From CAVSUZ01 sp963791885 (GTDB taxonomy: Bacteria > Pseudomonadota > Alphaproteobacteria > Acetobacterales > Acetobacteraceae), in contig CAWBUL010000005.1 of the NCBI GenBank assembly GCA_963791885.1, positions 1,984,001-2,048,000 on the forward strand: 64,000 bases of DNA, in the 5' to 3' direction. Each line of letters begins with the position of its first letter. The stretch's first letter is position 1. Below are positions 9,554-18,948 of the stretch, piece by piece. Made by a program: the position numbers and the translations under genes. The notes under the pieces are model-generated. The model made no database searches, was not told the origin of the DNA, and saw nothing but the letters and a program-made list of their open reading frames with translations.

Positions 9554-9722
9554 CTAGGCGGTCGTCCGGAGACGAGCAGTTTTGCACGGCTCAGGCGCAA
9601 GTGACGCCCCGGCACCGTCGCGCGCACCGAGCCGAGCATCGGCCAACACGAAGGCGTTCTGGGGCAGCTCGTTGAAAGCCCGCTCTGCGCTGTCCTGCTG
9701 GGTTATGTTGTCCACGCGCGAG
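9554..9722 (-). pseudogene. Possible C-terminal gene remnant next to an IS630 fragment
   Basis: An open frame reads SRVDNITQQDSAERAFNEL and continues to a stop at 9554. It looks like protein but has no start and is cut by the IS630 fragment at about 9725. No family recognised. Confidence 0.25.
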
Positions 9723-9729
9723 AGCCGAC

Positions 9730-10070
9730 GTGCGCCACTTTATCGGCCGGGATCGGTCGTTTGCCGGGCTTGCGCGTCTTGTCACGCAGCAACCCGTCGG
9801 GACCTTCCTCGGCAAGATGCTGCTGCCAGCGCCAGACCATGGGGCGGCTGACGCTGATCTCTTTCGCCACATGTTGCACCGGCCGACCACTGGCCGAGGC
9901 CAGAACGACTCGGCTCGCTCGATGTATTTGCCCGCTCGGTTGCGATCCGATGCTATTGCCCTAAGCCACTTGCTGTCTGCCGCGCTCAACAACACGCATA
10001 CTGTTTGTGCCATGCTCACAGAATCGCATGGCCACCGCGTGTTGTGAATCGATAGAATGCGTCAGGGCAC
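9730..10070 (-). mobile_element. Truncated IS630 fragment (transposase N-terminus only)
   Basis: About 340 bp matching the transposase-start end of the complete IS630 copies, with the outer end GTCAGGGCAC followed by TA. The N-terminal coding part (MAQTVCVLLSAADSKWLRA) is frameshifted by a missing G near 9915 and differs at more positions than the full copies differ from each other, so this is an older relic. Confidence 0.88.
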
Positions 10071-10993
10071 TAGCGTAGCGCGCGTCGCGCCGGAATCCAG
10101 CATGGGGTTTTCACACGGTCTGAATGAGTTCAGCATCGCATGTACAACAGCGCTGGTGGGCGCGCCCGATGGCCAGGCGGGGGCAGCAAAGGCGTACCCG
10201 AGAGATCCCACAGCCAGTGGCGGCTGACCGATAAACATGTGCGTTTAGCGATCCCCTTTTTGCGTCAGAGTAATAAGGTCCTAACCGACCCGGTAAAGCT
10301 CCTCAACATACCCAGGACGCATCCAAGAGCGATGTCGAGAGACAAGCTGATAACCCCCGGCAGATCCGGTTAGAGCCGATACCTTACCTTGCGACCAGTC
10401 CCCCACTTCGTTGCCGGATTCCTGATTAATGCTGAGGAAGAGTTGTATACCGAGCTTCTTTGCATCAACTAAATACGAAATGGCCGCTTGAGTCTCAATT
10501 TCCGGAAGCGAGTTTACATTGAGCAACAGGTCGGACGGCTGGACATGTGGGAGTGAGGCATATTCCCACGGAGCGGCGAGAAACACAGGCGCAGTCTTGG
10601 GCTCGCCGTACAGTCGTAAGTCGGACTCTTCGCTCAGCACAAATCCTTGGCACAACGCGACGGTCGGCAGATCAACAATCATATACCGTTCGACACCGAA
10701 CCGACGCGCATACGATGCAGTGAGGGCTGCGCCTCCACCAATTTCAACAATACCGTTTCCACCTGAAACTTTCAGGATTTGCTTGGCTCGCACGGCTGCG
10801 TACAGGCAATCAAGGATACGGTGACTGAATACTCCGAAAGGTGATCCAAGCCCCCAATAGCTGCCGAGGTAGCGCGGCGGAGAGATATCAATCGCGAGTG
10901 TCTTACTAATTTTAGCCAGAAGGTCGTCAATCGCTGTTTGTGCATTTTCGCCCCAAGGGCCCTGTTCTGGATTCTCGACCTGGACGCAACCTA

Positions 10994-12131
10994 GTGCTCT
11001 GACTCATACGGACGATGCAGGCAATCTTTCGAGCTTGGCAAGGATTGAGGCGGTGGCTGCGGTCCAGACGAATGGGCGTGGTTCTGCATTTCGCTCAGCG
11101 AGGTAAGTCTTAATGGCAGCCTGCAGGCTGACGAGGGAGTGGAAGCTGCCGCGCCGGATGCGTTGTCGGGTAAGAGCGGAGAAGAAGGTCTCCACCGCGT
11201 TCAGCCATGACCCGGAGGTTGGCGTGAAGTGGAAGGTCCATCGGTCATGGCGTGCCAGCCAGGCCTGTACCTTTCGGTGCCGGTGGGTGGCGTAGTTGTC
11301 GACGACCGCATGGACCAACTTGCCGGACGGCACCTCGCGTTCGACGGCATTGAGGAAGCGGATGAACTCCTCGTGCCGGTGTCGCTGCATGCAGCGACCG
11401 ATCACCGTACCCTTCAGCACGTTCAATGCGGCGAACAACGTCGTCGTTCCATGGCGTTTGTAGTCGTGGGTCATGGTGCCGCAGCGGCCGGGTTTCAGCG
11501 GCAGTCCAGGCTGGGTACGGTCGAGCGCCTGGATTTGGCTCTTTTCGTCGATCGACAGCACCACCGCATGGGCGGGCGGATCGAGATAAAGGCCGATGAT
11601 ATCCGCCATTTTCTCAGCGAACTGCGGATCACGCGAGCGCTTGAAGCTGCGCACGCGGTGCGGCTGGAGTTGGTGCGCCGCCCAGATGCGCTGCACCGAG
11701 CGCAGCGACATGGCGGTGGCGTTTGCCATGGCTCGCCCGGTCCAATACGTGGTCCCAGGGGGCGGCTCGCCACACGTGAGCGCCACGACGTGCGCCACTT
11801 TATCGGCCGGGATCGGTCGTTTGCCGGGCTTGCGCGTCTTGTCACGCAGCAACCCGTCGGGACCTTCCTCGACAAAACGCTGCTGCCAGCGCCAGACCAT
11901 GGGGCGGCTGACGCTGATCTCTTTCGCCACATGTTGCACCGGCCGACCACTGGCCGAGGCCAGAACGACTCGGGCTCGCTCGATGTATTTGCCCGCTCGG
12001 TTGCGATCCGATGCTATTGCCTTAAGCCGCTTCCTGTCTGCCGCGCTCAACAACACGCATACTGTCTGTGCCATGCTCACAGAATCGCATGGCAACCGCA
12101 TGTTGTGAATCGATAGAATGCGTCAGAGCAA
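10994..12131 (-). mobile_element. IS630-family element, copy 2
   Basis: 1138 bp with TA at 10992-10993 and 12132-12133. Same ends as copy 1. Inserted in the methyltransferase gene. Confidence 0.94.
11004..12074 (-). CDS. IS630-family transposase (copy 2)
   Basis: 356 aa from MAQTV. Intact, with helix-turn-helix and DDE motifs as in copy 1. It differs from copy 1 at a few residues (for example FVEEGPDG for FAEEGPDG and TAATASIL for TAVTASIL). Confidence 0.94.
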   Translation of the reverse strand: MAQTVCVLLSAADRKRLKAIASDRNRAGKYIERARVVLASASGRPVQHVAKEISVSRPMVWRWQQRFVEEGPDGLLRDKTRKPGKRPIPADKVAHVVALTCGEPPPGTTYWTGRAMANATAMSLRSVQRIWAAHQLQPHRVRSFKRSRDPQFAEKMADIIGLYLDPPAHAVVLSIDEKSQIQALDRTQPGLPLKPGRCGTMTHDYKRHGTTTLFAALNVLKGTVIGRCMQRHRHEEFIRFLNAVEREVPSGKLVHAVVDNYATHRHRKVQAWLARHDRWTFHFTPTSGSWLNAVETFFSALTRQRIRRGSFHSLVSLQAAIKTYLAERNAEPRPFVWTAATASILAKLERLPASSV

Positions 12132-12615
12132 TAGGTATTCAGCAAGCGAGAGAATGCGATCCATAGACAACATTGAAATGTCTTGATGATAGTCAAGAAC
12201 TTCCCTCCGCGCGGCATCATGATGTCCGGAACCGGCGACAAATCCGTGAGAGAGATCGGTCTCGCCTAGCCGCGCTAGATAGCGTCCGAGGTTCGTCAGA
12301 TCACCTCCAGCCGCCAGTTCGGCCACTTCGCCGTGACGCTCGCTCACAATAGCTCCCCAGATAGGTCCCAGCTCTCCTGATGCACGTTGCATTGCTTGCC
12401 GAAACGCGGAGGCCAATCGGGCCAAGAAATCAACGTCCGGCAACGGTGTCGCGGGCTGGTATGTGAGCCTCTGTGGCCGATTTAGTATTTGTATCAGGTA
12501 GGGATGAGTCAGGTGAGAGGTGACGTTTAGGTAAGGATTATTCAGGTGAGAGGTAAGGTGGCTTTCTCGCCCTCCTAACGCACGAGCCATTTGCCGCGTC
12601 AATTCTTTCAGAGTG

Positions 12616-12699
12616 TCGCGTTCGGCAGCAATCGTATCGCGTTCGGCAGCAATCGTATCGCGTTCGGCAGCAATCGCATCGCGCTCGGCCGCTATGATG
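12616..12699. repeat. 21-bp tandem repeat (four units) inside the methyltransferase gene
   Basis: Four consecutive units of TCGCGTTCGGCAGCAATCGT plus one base (last unit diverged). Each encodes one heptad of the predicted coiled coil on the minus strand. A 21-bp period keeps frame, so copy number can change without breaking the gene. Confidence 0.85.
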
Positions 12700-12761
12700 T
12701 CGCGCTGATAAAAAGGACGGCGCACGAGTGGGAGGCGCCGGTGTAACTGGAAAGGGATCAT

Positions 12762-13621
12762 TCTTGCCCCGAGAATCGATAAACGTGAGGCGGTTTACAT
12801 GCACGATGAAGCAGCACAATATCACGCTGACAGAAAGTCGCTGCAGTGATGATAAGCTCGGATGTCCTCCGAATTGCCGTCGAACCGGTCCATGTCAGCC
12901 AGGATGAACACATTCCCCTGACCTCAGCGCGCGACCACAGGAACTGTCTGTCTCGCAGCTTCAGTTGGCCCTCCTCGGGCCTCAGTTCCTGAATGCTGAC
13001 AGCGTCGGCTCCCATCGGCGCGGCAGCAGCATTCGACAGTGCGATCACACAAGGCCTGTGCCTCATGCTCGCCGACGACTCGGCGCTGATCGACCGGAAC
13101 CCTCGCATCGACGCAAGCTCGACGGCAAGCTGTGCTGTCCGGTAATGGGCGGTGCGCACGAAGGCCAGGAACGCGGTGAGGAATTCCAAGCAGTCGTCCC
13201 CAAAACCTATCGGATGCAATCTCGTGCCCACTGCGAGGCGCGGGACGTCAGGAAGACCGCCGTCAAGGCATCGAAGGGGTTGGCCTCCGTTTGCCTTTCC
13301 GACAATGGCGGCTCGAGCCGTCGCGCACTCGTCTCAAGGCACAACAACACCTGGCCAAGCGCATCAGCGTCCGGAGGCGGCCGTCGGAGCAGGCGCAAGG
13401 GCTTGCTCAATCGAATGGGTTATTGCCGCTTTCGGCAAAAGCAGCGAAGCCGTTTCCATCGAGACGAGTTCCAATAAAGCCGTGTTGGAAGCGTACGCGA
13501 AGGCCGCGTGCTGGCTCACGTCGTAATGAAGGCCGTTGTTTCGCAAGCCGCGAAGCCACGGTATGGCTGCTCTGTTGCGTCGCTCCGGCCAATCCTGGGC
13601 AATATGGATCTGATGTCGACG
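12762..13621. other. No confident gene; possible decayed coding DNA
   Basis: A minus-strand frame overlaps the methyltransferase start (ATGA), and a different minus frame contains a protein-like peptide GNVFILADMDRFDGNSEDIR at about 12.85-12.9 kb, but frames change repeatedly and no family is recognised. The region most likely holds frameshifted remains. Confidence 0.4.
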
Positions 13622-13913
13622 TCAGAACACCAGTTGCTGCCACGCCCCGTACTCGATCGCACCGTAAATCCGCGGCAGCACGATCCCCTGAATCACCTGG
13701 ATCAGGATCACCGCGATCCATGGGCTGATATCGATCCCACCCAGATAGGGCAGAAAGTTACGGGTGGGACGAAGCACCGAATCCGTCAGCCGGTACAGGA
13801 AATCGGCGATCGACCAAACAATGCGATTGCGGCTGTCGAGGATGCCGAACGCGATGAGCAAACTCATCACCGCGGAGATGATGATCGCCCATTTGAAAAT
13901 GCCCAGGGCGTAC
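13622..13913 (-). pseudogene. YggT-family membrane protein, N-terminus lost at IS630
   Basis: The frame reads ALGIFKWAIIISAVMSLLIAFG and continues through SRNRIVWSIADFLYRLTDS, LRPTRNFLPYLGGIDISPW and a second hydrophobic helix to the stop at 13622. These are the hallmark YggT features. The expected first helix and start codon should lie beyond IS630 copy 3, but the flank at 16260 does not continue the gene: the rejoined frame meets TAG. So the 5' end has been lost by deletion or recombination. Confidence 0.8.
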
Positions 13914-15051
13914 TAGTGCTCTGACTCATACGGACGATGCGGGCAATCTTTCGAGCTTGGCAAGGATTGAGGCGGTGGCTGCGGTCCAGACGAACGGGCG
14001 TGGTTCTGCATTTCGCTCAGCGAGGTAAGTCTTAATGGCAGCCTGCAGGCTGACGAGGGAGTGGAAGCTGCCGCGCCGGATGCGTTGTCGGGTAAGAGCG
14101 GAGAAGAAGGTCTCCACCGCGTTCAGCCATGACCCGGAGGTTGGCGTGAAGTGGAAGGTCCATCGGTCATGGCGTGCCAGCCAGGCCTGTACCTTTCGGT
14201 GCCGGTGGGTGGCGTAGTTGTCGACGACCGCATGGACCAACTTGCCAGACGGCACCTCGCGTTCGACGGCATTGAGGAAGCGGATGAACTCCTCGTGCCG
14301 GTGTCGCTGCATGCAGCGACCGATCACCGTACCCTTCAGCACGTTCAATGCGGCGAACAACGTCGTCGTTCCATGGCGTTTGTAGTCGTGGGTCATGGTG
14401 CCGCAGCGGCCGGGTTTCAGCGGCAGTCCAGGCTGGGTACGGTCGAGCGCCTGGATCTGGCTCTTTTCGTCGATCGACAGCACCACCGCGTGGGCGGGCG
14501 GATCGAGATAAAGGCCGATGATATCCGCCATTTTCTCAGCGAACTGCGGATCACGCGAGCGCTTGAAGCTGCGCACGCGGTGCGGCTGGAGTTGGTGCGC
14601 CGCCCAGATGCGCTGCACCGAGCGCAGAGACATGGCGGTGGCATTTGCCATGGCTCGCCCGGTCCAATACGTGGTCCCAGGGGGCGGCTCGCCACACGTG
14701 AGCGCCACGACGTGCGCCACTTTATCGGCCGGGATCGGTCGTTTGCCGGGCTTGCGCGTCTTGTCACGCAGCAACCCGTCGGGACCTTCCTCGGCAAAAC
14801 GCTGCTGCCAGCGCCACACCATGGGGCGGCTGACGCTGATCTCTTTCGCCACATGTTGCACCGGCCGACCACTGGCCGAGGCCAGAACGACTCGGGCTCG
14901 CTCGATGTATTTGCCCGCTCGGTTGCGATCCGATGCTATTGCCTTAAGCCGCTTCCTGTCTGCCGCGCTCAACAACACGCATACTGTCTGACCCTGCCCC
15001 CTGAAATGTCCCCGCTCTGAGCTAGAGTCCGTTCCCGCCAGGAGACGGAAG

Positions 15052-15318
15052 ATGAGGAAGAGCCGGTTCACTGAGGAGCAGATCATCGGTGTGCTGAAAG
15101 ACCATCAGGCAGGACTGCCGGTAACGGAGCTGTGCCGCAAGCACGGGATCAGCGACGCGACGTTCTACAATTGGCGCTCGCGCTACGGCGGGATGGAGAT
15201 CTCGGACGCCAAGAGACTGAAGGCTCTGGAAGAGGAGAACCGCAAGCTGAAGAAGCTGCTGGCGGAATCGGTGCTGGATGTGGCGACGCTGAAGGAAGCC
15301 TTGGGAAAAAACTTCTGA
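15052..15318 (+). CDS. IS3-family OrfA (copy 1)
   Basis: 88 aa. Helix-turn-helix (VTELCRKHGISDATFYNWRS) followed by a leucine-zipper-like helix (KRLKALEEENRKLKKLLAE). Near its 3' end the zero-frame codons GGA AAA AAC contain the slippery heptamer A-AAA-AAC (15306-15312), which allows a -1 shift into OrfB to make the OrfAB transposase. Confidence 0.95.
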   Translation: MRKSRFTEEQIIGVLKDHQAGLPVTELCRKHGISDATFYNWRSRYGGMEISDAKRLKALEEENRKLKKLLAESVLDVATLKEALGKNF

Positions 15319-16163
15319 CGCCCGGCTCGCGGCGGAAAGCTGTGATCTGGGCGATTGAAGAGAAGAGCTATTCGCAGCGGCGTGCCTGTTCGCTGCTGAG
15401 CATTGCACCGAAGGTGTTCCGTTACCTATCGCGCCGTGGCGGCGACGCTGCGGTTCGCACGCGGCTCCGCGCGTTGGCGGCCGAGCGGCGCCGGTTCGGA
15501 TATCGGCGTTTGCATATTCTGCTGCGGCGAGAAGGGATCATGCTAAATCACAAGAAGCTGTTCCGGCTCTACCGCGAGGAACGACTGGTTGTGCGGCGGC
15601 GTGGCGGTCGCAAGCGGGCTTTGGGAACGCGCGCGCCAATGACGTTGCCACAGGGTCCGAACCAGCGCTGGAGCCTGGACTTCGTCTCCGACGTACTGGC
15701 CGACGGCCGCCGCTTTCGGGTGCTTGTGGTGGTGGACGACTTCACCCGCGAATGCCTGGCGCTGGTGGTGGATACATCGCTGTCCGGTCGCAGGGTGGTG
15801 CGCGAACTCAATTACATCGTAGAACGGCGCGGCGCCCCCTTGCTGGTGGTCAGCGACAACGGGACCGAGCTGACGTCGCATGTGGTGCTGAGTTGGCGGC
15901 AAGATCGCGGTGTCGGCTGGCACTACATCGCCCCCGGCAAGCCAGTGCAGAACGCATTCGTCGAGAGCCTGAACGGTCGCTTGCGCGACGAATGCCTCAA
16001 TGAGCACGTCTTCCAGGGCTTGCCCGCAGCCCGGAGGATCATCGAAGCTTGGCGGGCCGACTATAATGCCCATCGGCCCCACACCAGCCTGCGTGGACTT
16101 ACTCCGAACGAGTTCGCAACCCGGTCCAGGACGGACCACAACCAGAACGGATTCTGGTTATGA
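15306..16163 (+). CDS. IS3-family OrfB (transposase, copy 1; by -1 frameshift)
   Basis: DDE integrase-type catalytic domain: first D in RWSLDFVSD, second in VSDNGTEL, E in NAFVESLNG. An HTH_21-like segment (RRRFGYRRLHILLRREG) precedes it. The C-terminal part YNAHRPHTSLRGLTPNEF is typical. The frame is -1 relative to orfA and has no good independent start near its beginning. Confidence 0.92.
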   Translation, partial: KKLLTPGSRRKAVIWAIEEKSYSQRRACSLLSIAPKVFRYLSRRGGDAAVRTRLRALAAERRRFGYRRLHILLRREGIMLNHKKLFRLYREERLVVRRRGGRKRALGTRAPMTLPQGPNQRWSLDFVSDVLADGRRFRVLVVVDDFTRECLALVVDTSLSGRRVVRELNYIVERRGAPLLVVSDNGTELTSHVVLSWRQDRGVGWHYIAPGKPVQNAFVESLNGRLRDECLNEHVFQGLPAARRIIEAWRADYNAHRPHTSLRGLTPNEFATRSRTDHNQNGFWL

Positions 16164-16259
16164 GTGAGGACAGTTTGGGGGCAGGGTCATGTCTGTGCCA
16201 TGCTCACAGAATCGCATGGCACCGCATGTTGTGAATCGATAGAATGCGTCAGAGCACTA

Positions 16260-16815
16260 GGGAAAGTGGATGTCGCATAGACCGATAATGTTCTGCGACC
16301 GCGGTCGGGGGCATTTCCCGCCCAGACGTGCAGCGGGGACGCGTCGGCGCCGGCGAGAGCACCGGCGAATACGCCCGTGACGCCCCGAATCCACTGCCGC
16401 TGAGAAGTAGTGAGCCGACCGATCGCACTCTCTCATGCAGTGAGAACCAAGCCTCGCGCCGTGTTGAGAACAGCGGCGCTGAACGGAGCGCCCCAGCCTC
16501 AGAATGGGCCAGCCCAGGGGATTTCCGCGCAATACGCGCGTGCGCGATACATGTCGGTAGAATCCGCGCCCGAACTTCCCACTCCACGGTTTTTGGGGTG
16601 GGTACAGCCGTCTACGAACGTCCCACAATCGGTGGCCACCACGAAATCGTCGTAGCCGGCGTCGATCAAGCGCGCCCTCGAAGAACGTGGCGCATCCCGC
16701 GCTCCTGGCGGAGAAAATGCACCATCTGGGGGTCACAGGCGCCCTCGTTATGCTCCGTTGGCTCGTTGGGGTCGTTGGCGTCTGGCATCCTCGGCTCCGC
16801 TTCTGGCGCGCCTGA
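16260..16815 (-). other. Decayed coding region, no intact gene
   Basis: In one minus frame protein-like sequence is visible (DDFVVATDCGTFVDGCTHPK, later TTSQRQWIRGVTGVFAGAL) but with in-frame stops between. I do not recognise the family. This lies immediately beyond IS630 copy 3. Confidence 0.35.
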
Positions 16816-17160
16816 TTAGCCCCTGCCAGAGCCTATCGGCTTCCTGTACCCGGATCTCGGGCGCGTCGCAGGGCTCGGGGGCGGGCCTTCCAGCGGGCCG
16901 ACGATGGCGGCCAGCTTAGGGTGGTTCGGGTTGGTTGGTGGGCTTGCGGATGCGGCGCGGGACACGGGGGCCGCTCCACGGATGTAGCTGCGGACTGCTT
17001 CGGATGTAGCTGCGGACTGCTTCGGCCGGCCCATCAACCCTGGCGCTCCAATCCCGAGCATCTCCCTACGCTCATGTTCCATCCATCCGCGGATCAATTC
17101 AAGCTCCGGTGTCGGCACGACGTGCATCAATTCATTGCCTTCAGCGCTCCACAGGGTCAT
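16816..17160 (-). CDS. Hypothetical protein
   Basis: 114 aa, no recognisable domain: an N-terminal helical segment (ELELIRGWMEHERREMLG) and a Pro-rich C-terminus. A 22-bp tandem duplication lies inside the frame, so one side of it is probably shifted relative to the ancestral protein. Either half could be the original frame. Confidence 0.35.
   Translation of the reverse strand: MTLWSAEGNELMHVVPTPELELIRGWMEHERREMLGIGAPGLMGRPKQSAATSEAVRSYIRGAAPVSRAASASPPTNPNHPKLAAIVGPLEGPPPSPATRPRSGYRKPIGSGRG
16979..17022. repeat. 22-bp tandem duplication
   Basis: Two identical units CGGATGTAGCTGCGGACTGC plus TT in direct succession. A 22-bp unit shifts the frame of any gene across it. Confidence 0.85.
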
Positions 17161-18011
17161 TCAATGCTGGACGGGCGGAAATCGGCAACGCCTGTCCTGT
17201 CGATCTGAGGCCACTCCTCAAGCCCACGCGAGCCAGACGGCTATATGTCCCCACAGACAGTTCACGATCCACCCCAAGGTCATATAAAGCCCGACGGTGA
17301 TCATGAACAATGCCGTGCTGGTTCTTATGATCGACCAAGCATACCGTGAGCCTAAGGGCGGTTCGCCTCTCATAAGTCCCAAGTTCCCCGAGGCCTGGGT
17401 TTCGCCATCAGCCCAATGCGGCCGCCATCAGAGCAGTCTGGTCCCCAGAGCAGTCTTGATTTGACTTTGAAGCGGCGTTTCCTCAGACCAGCTTTCTCAA
17501 ATTTAGTCCACTGGAATCAGCATAGAATAAATACCCGCATGGCTTGTGGACCAGCTTTGGGGTGCGTCGCGACTTCAACCGGCCACGCTGGCCCACATCC
17601 ATAGCGTGTCCATCCAGCGGCTCGAAGGTGTTTTGATCGCGCATGAGCAGGAGTTCTTCCTGTTCGAGAGCAAGTTTCTTAACAATGTGATCTCTGGTTG
17701 AAAATCTGCCTGCGACCTGAACCTCATCTTGCCTTTTTGGAGATATGGTTCACTCAGACGTGACCTGTGTATCCAGAATCGACCGATGCGAAACGGAAGC
17801 AGGAATTGAGAGCAAAATGAAACTGTCTACAATGCTCGGCGAAGCGGCCCTTTCACTTCGACAACCATTCATGCTCCCACCGGTCGCTCCCGGGGTGATC
17901 AGATCCGCCACCTTAACAACGCGCATCGCGCAACGCGGTTGTCGGGTTCTCACCTCGTGACGGCTGCATGCGAAGACCTCCCGCTACAGATCACGCCGAG
18001 CCGATGATGGT
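17161..18011. other. No confident gene; part of a dispersed repeat
   Basis: I see no supported gene. Bases about 17790-17850 (including GAGAGCAAAATGAAACTGTC) match a stretch at about 29335-29395 beside the second IS3, and a shorter match follows (GATCAGATCCGCCACC against GATCGGATCCGCCACC). Confidence 0.4.
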
Positions 18012-18220
18012 GTGGTCCGGCAGCAGCTGCGCGAACTGGCGGCACAACGTCGACGATTTAGCTATCGCCACCTGGACATCCTGCGGACCCGAGAAGGCAC
18101 CCGGGTGAATCACAGCGGCTGTTCCGAATTTACCACGAGGACCGGCTGGCGGTTCGCCGGCGGGGCGGACGCAAGCATGCTTTGGGCACGCCGGCGCCGA
18201 TGGTGGTGCCGCAGCAACGC
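18012..18220 (+). pseudogene. IS3-family OrfB relic
   Basis: LRELAAQRRRFSYRHLDIL followed by RTREGTRVNH matches the HTH_21 region of IS3-type OrfB. The frame then breaks (the expected LFR.Y...RLAVRRRGGRK appears only in shifted frames). It ends where an IS6 fragment begins. Confidence 0.7.
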
Positions 18221-18331
18221 CGCGTTCCGCCAGGATCAGCTCGACGTCGCGCATGCTGAGACCGAACACGTGATACAGCCACACGGCATGGCTGATGATC
18301 TCGGCCGGAAACCGATGCCGAGGATACCTGG
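18221..18331 (-). pseudogene. IS6-family transposase N-terminal relic
   Basis: The minus strand reads RYPRHRFPAEIISHAVWLYH then VFGLSMRDVELILAERG, the typical start of IS6/IS26-type transposases. Only about 37 residues remain. Confidence 0.75.
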
Positions 18332-18335
18332 CGGG

Positions 18336-18570
18336 CTCAAGCGCTTCGGGGAGACCGAGGTGATCAAGCGCGTAAGTTTCGACGTAACGGATGGAGAGTT
18401 CGTTGTATTTGTGGGTCCGTCGGACTGCGGCAAGTCGACGCTGCTGCGGCTGATCTGCGGGCTCGAGAGCGCCACCGAGGGCGATATCCTGATCGATGGG
18501 CAGCGGGTGAAGGATTTGCCTACAGCGCGGCGCGGTTTGGCGCTGGTGTTCCAGTCCTACGCGCTCCGGC
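18336..18570 (+). pseudogene. ABC transporter ATP-binding protein relic
   Basis: LKRFGETEVIKRVSFDVTDG leads to a Walker A GPSDCGKSTLLRLI (normally GPSGCGKST, so one Gly is replaced by Asp) and a Q-loop region LVFQSYALRP. The signature LSGGQ, Walker B and H-loop are absent. The pattern matches the sugar-transporter (MalK/UgpC-like) subfamily. Only about 75 residues survive. Confidence 0.8.
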
Positions 18571-18758
18571 CCTGCACTGATGGCGCTTTGGCGCGAAGAC
18601 AGAGGTCTTCTACACGATGGGCGAAGCCGAATGCGCACGCGGTGCATATGGATAATGCACAGCGGTGATTAACTGCTACGGCGGTTTAGCTGGCAAAGTC
18701 GCCGTCAGCCTGCGTTTCAAATCCAGAGCAGGAGGCGCGAGTTGATGGAGAGGTATGA

Positions 18759-18944
18759 TTGGCCGACCACCCAACCTATGAAGAGAACATTCTCTATTTG
18801 ATGATCGAACTCGCTCAAGCGCTCGCCCGCAGAACGCCGCAATGGGCTCCGGAACAGATGGACCTCGCGAGGCAATTGCTGGCAAGCCTATTGGAGAGGA
18901 TATTGGAGATCATGCCGAGTCATGTGACGGCGCAGCCGATCTAA
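18759..18944 (+). CDS. Small hypothetical protein
   Basis: 61 aa from a TTG start preceded by GGAGAGG. Mostly helical (MIELAQALARRTPQWAPEQM). No family recognised. It stops 4 bp before the next small gene, so they may form an operon. Confidence 0.45.
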   Translation: MADHPTYEENILYLMIELAQALARRTPQWAPEQMDLARQLLASLLERILEIMPSHVTAQPI

Positions 18945-18948
18945 CAAC

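Larger units (their letters stand above)
10281..12761 (-). pseudogene. Putative sugar O-methyltransferase with heptad-repeat N-terminus, split by IS630
   Basis: The N-terminal part (12761 to 12132) begins MIPFQLHRRL and has four near-identical heptads (IAAERDT) forming a predicted coiled coil, then an alpha-helical segment ending SLAEYL. The C-terminal part (10991 to 10281) contains PPRYLGSYWGLGSPFG and a Rossmann methyltransferase motif I, VEIGGGAALTA, followed by VDLPTV. Removing IS630 and one TA restores one frame of 446 aa. The VEIGGG/YMIVDLP pattern resembles the putative sugar O-methyltransferase (NanM-like) group that modifies surface glycans; this is a family-level guess. The start ATG overlaps a preceding stop (ATGA). 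Confidence 0.7.
14989..16189 (+). mobile_element. IS3-family element (IS407-type), copy 1
   Basis: 1201 bp with ends TGACCCTGCCCCCTGAAAT and, at the right, GGGGGCAGGGTCA. Flanked by 4-bp duplication TGTC (14985-14988, 16190-16193). A 4-bp duplication is typical of the IS407 group. Carries orfA and orfB in overlapping frames. Confidence 0.95.
13926..16201 (-). pseudogene. IS630 transposase (copy 3), 5' end separated by IS3
   Basis: The first codons (start at 16201) are cut from the body by IS3. The body from QTVCVLL to the stop at 13926 is intact, with all DDE residues. A chimeric frame that starts at 15086 inside the IS3 left end reads into the body, so a fusion protein is possible if transcribed. 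Confidence 0.85.
13916..16257 (-). mobile_element. IS630-family element, copy 3, interrupted by IS3
   Basis: Ends as in the other copies, TA at both edges (13914-13915, 16258-16259). An IS3-family element sits in the first codons of the transposase. Without it and one TGTC duplication the element is one base shorter than the usual 1138 bp; a base is missing near 16218 (ATGGCACCG for ATGGCAACCG). Confidence 0.92.

Noticed and set aside
12616..12699. Short tandem repeat as CRISPR or origin
   Set aside because: The 21-bp period is in frame and encodes protein heptads.
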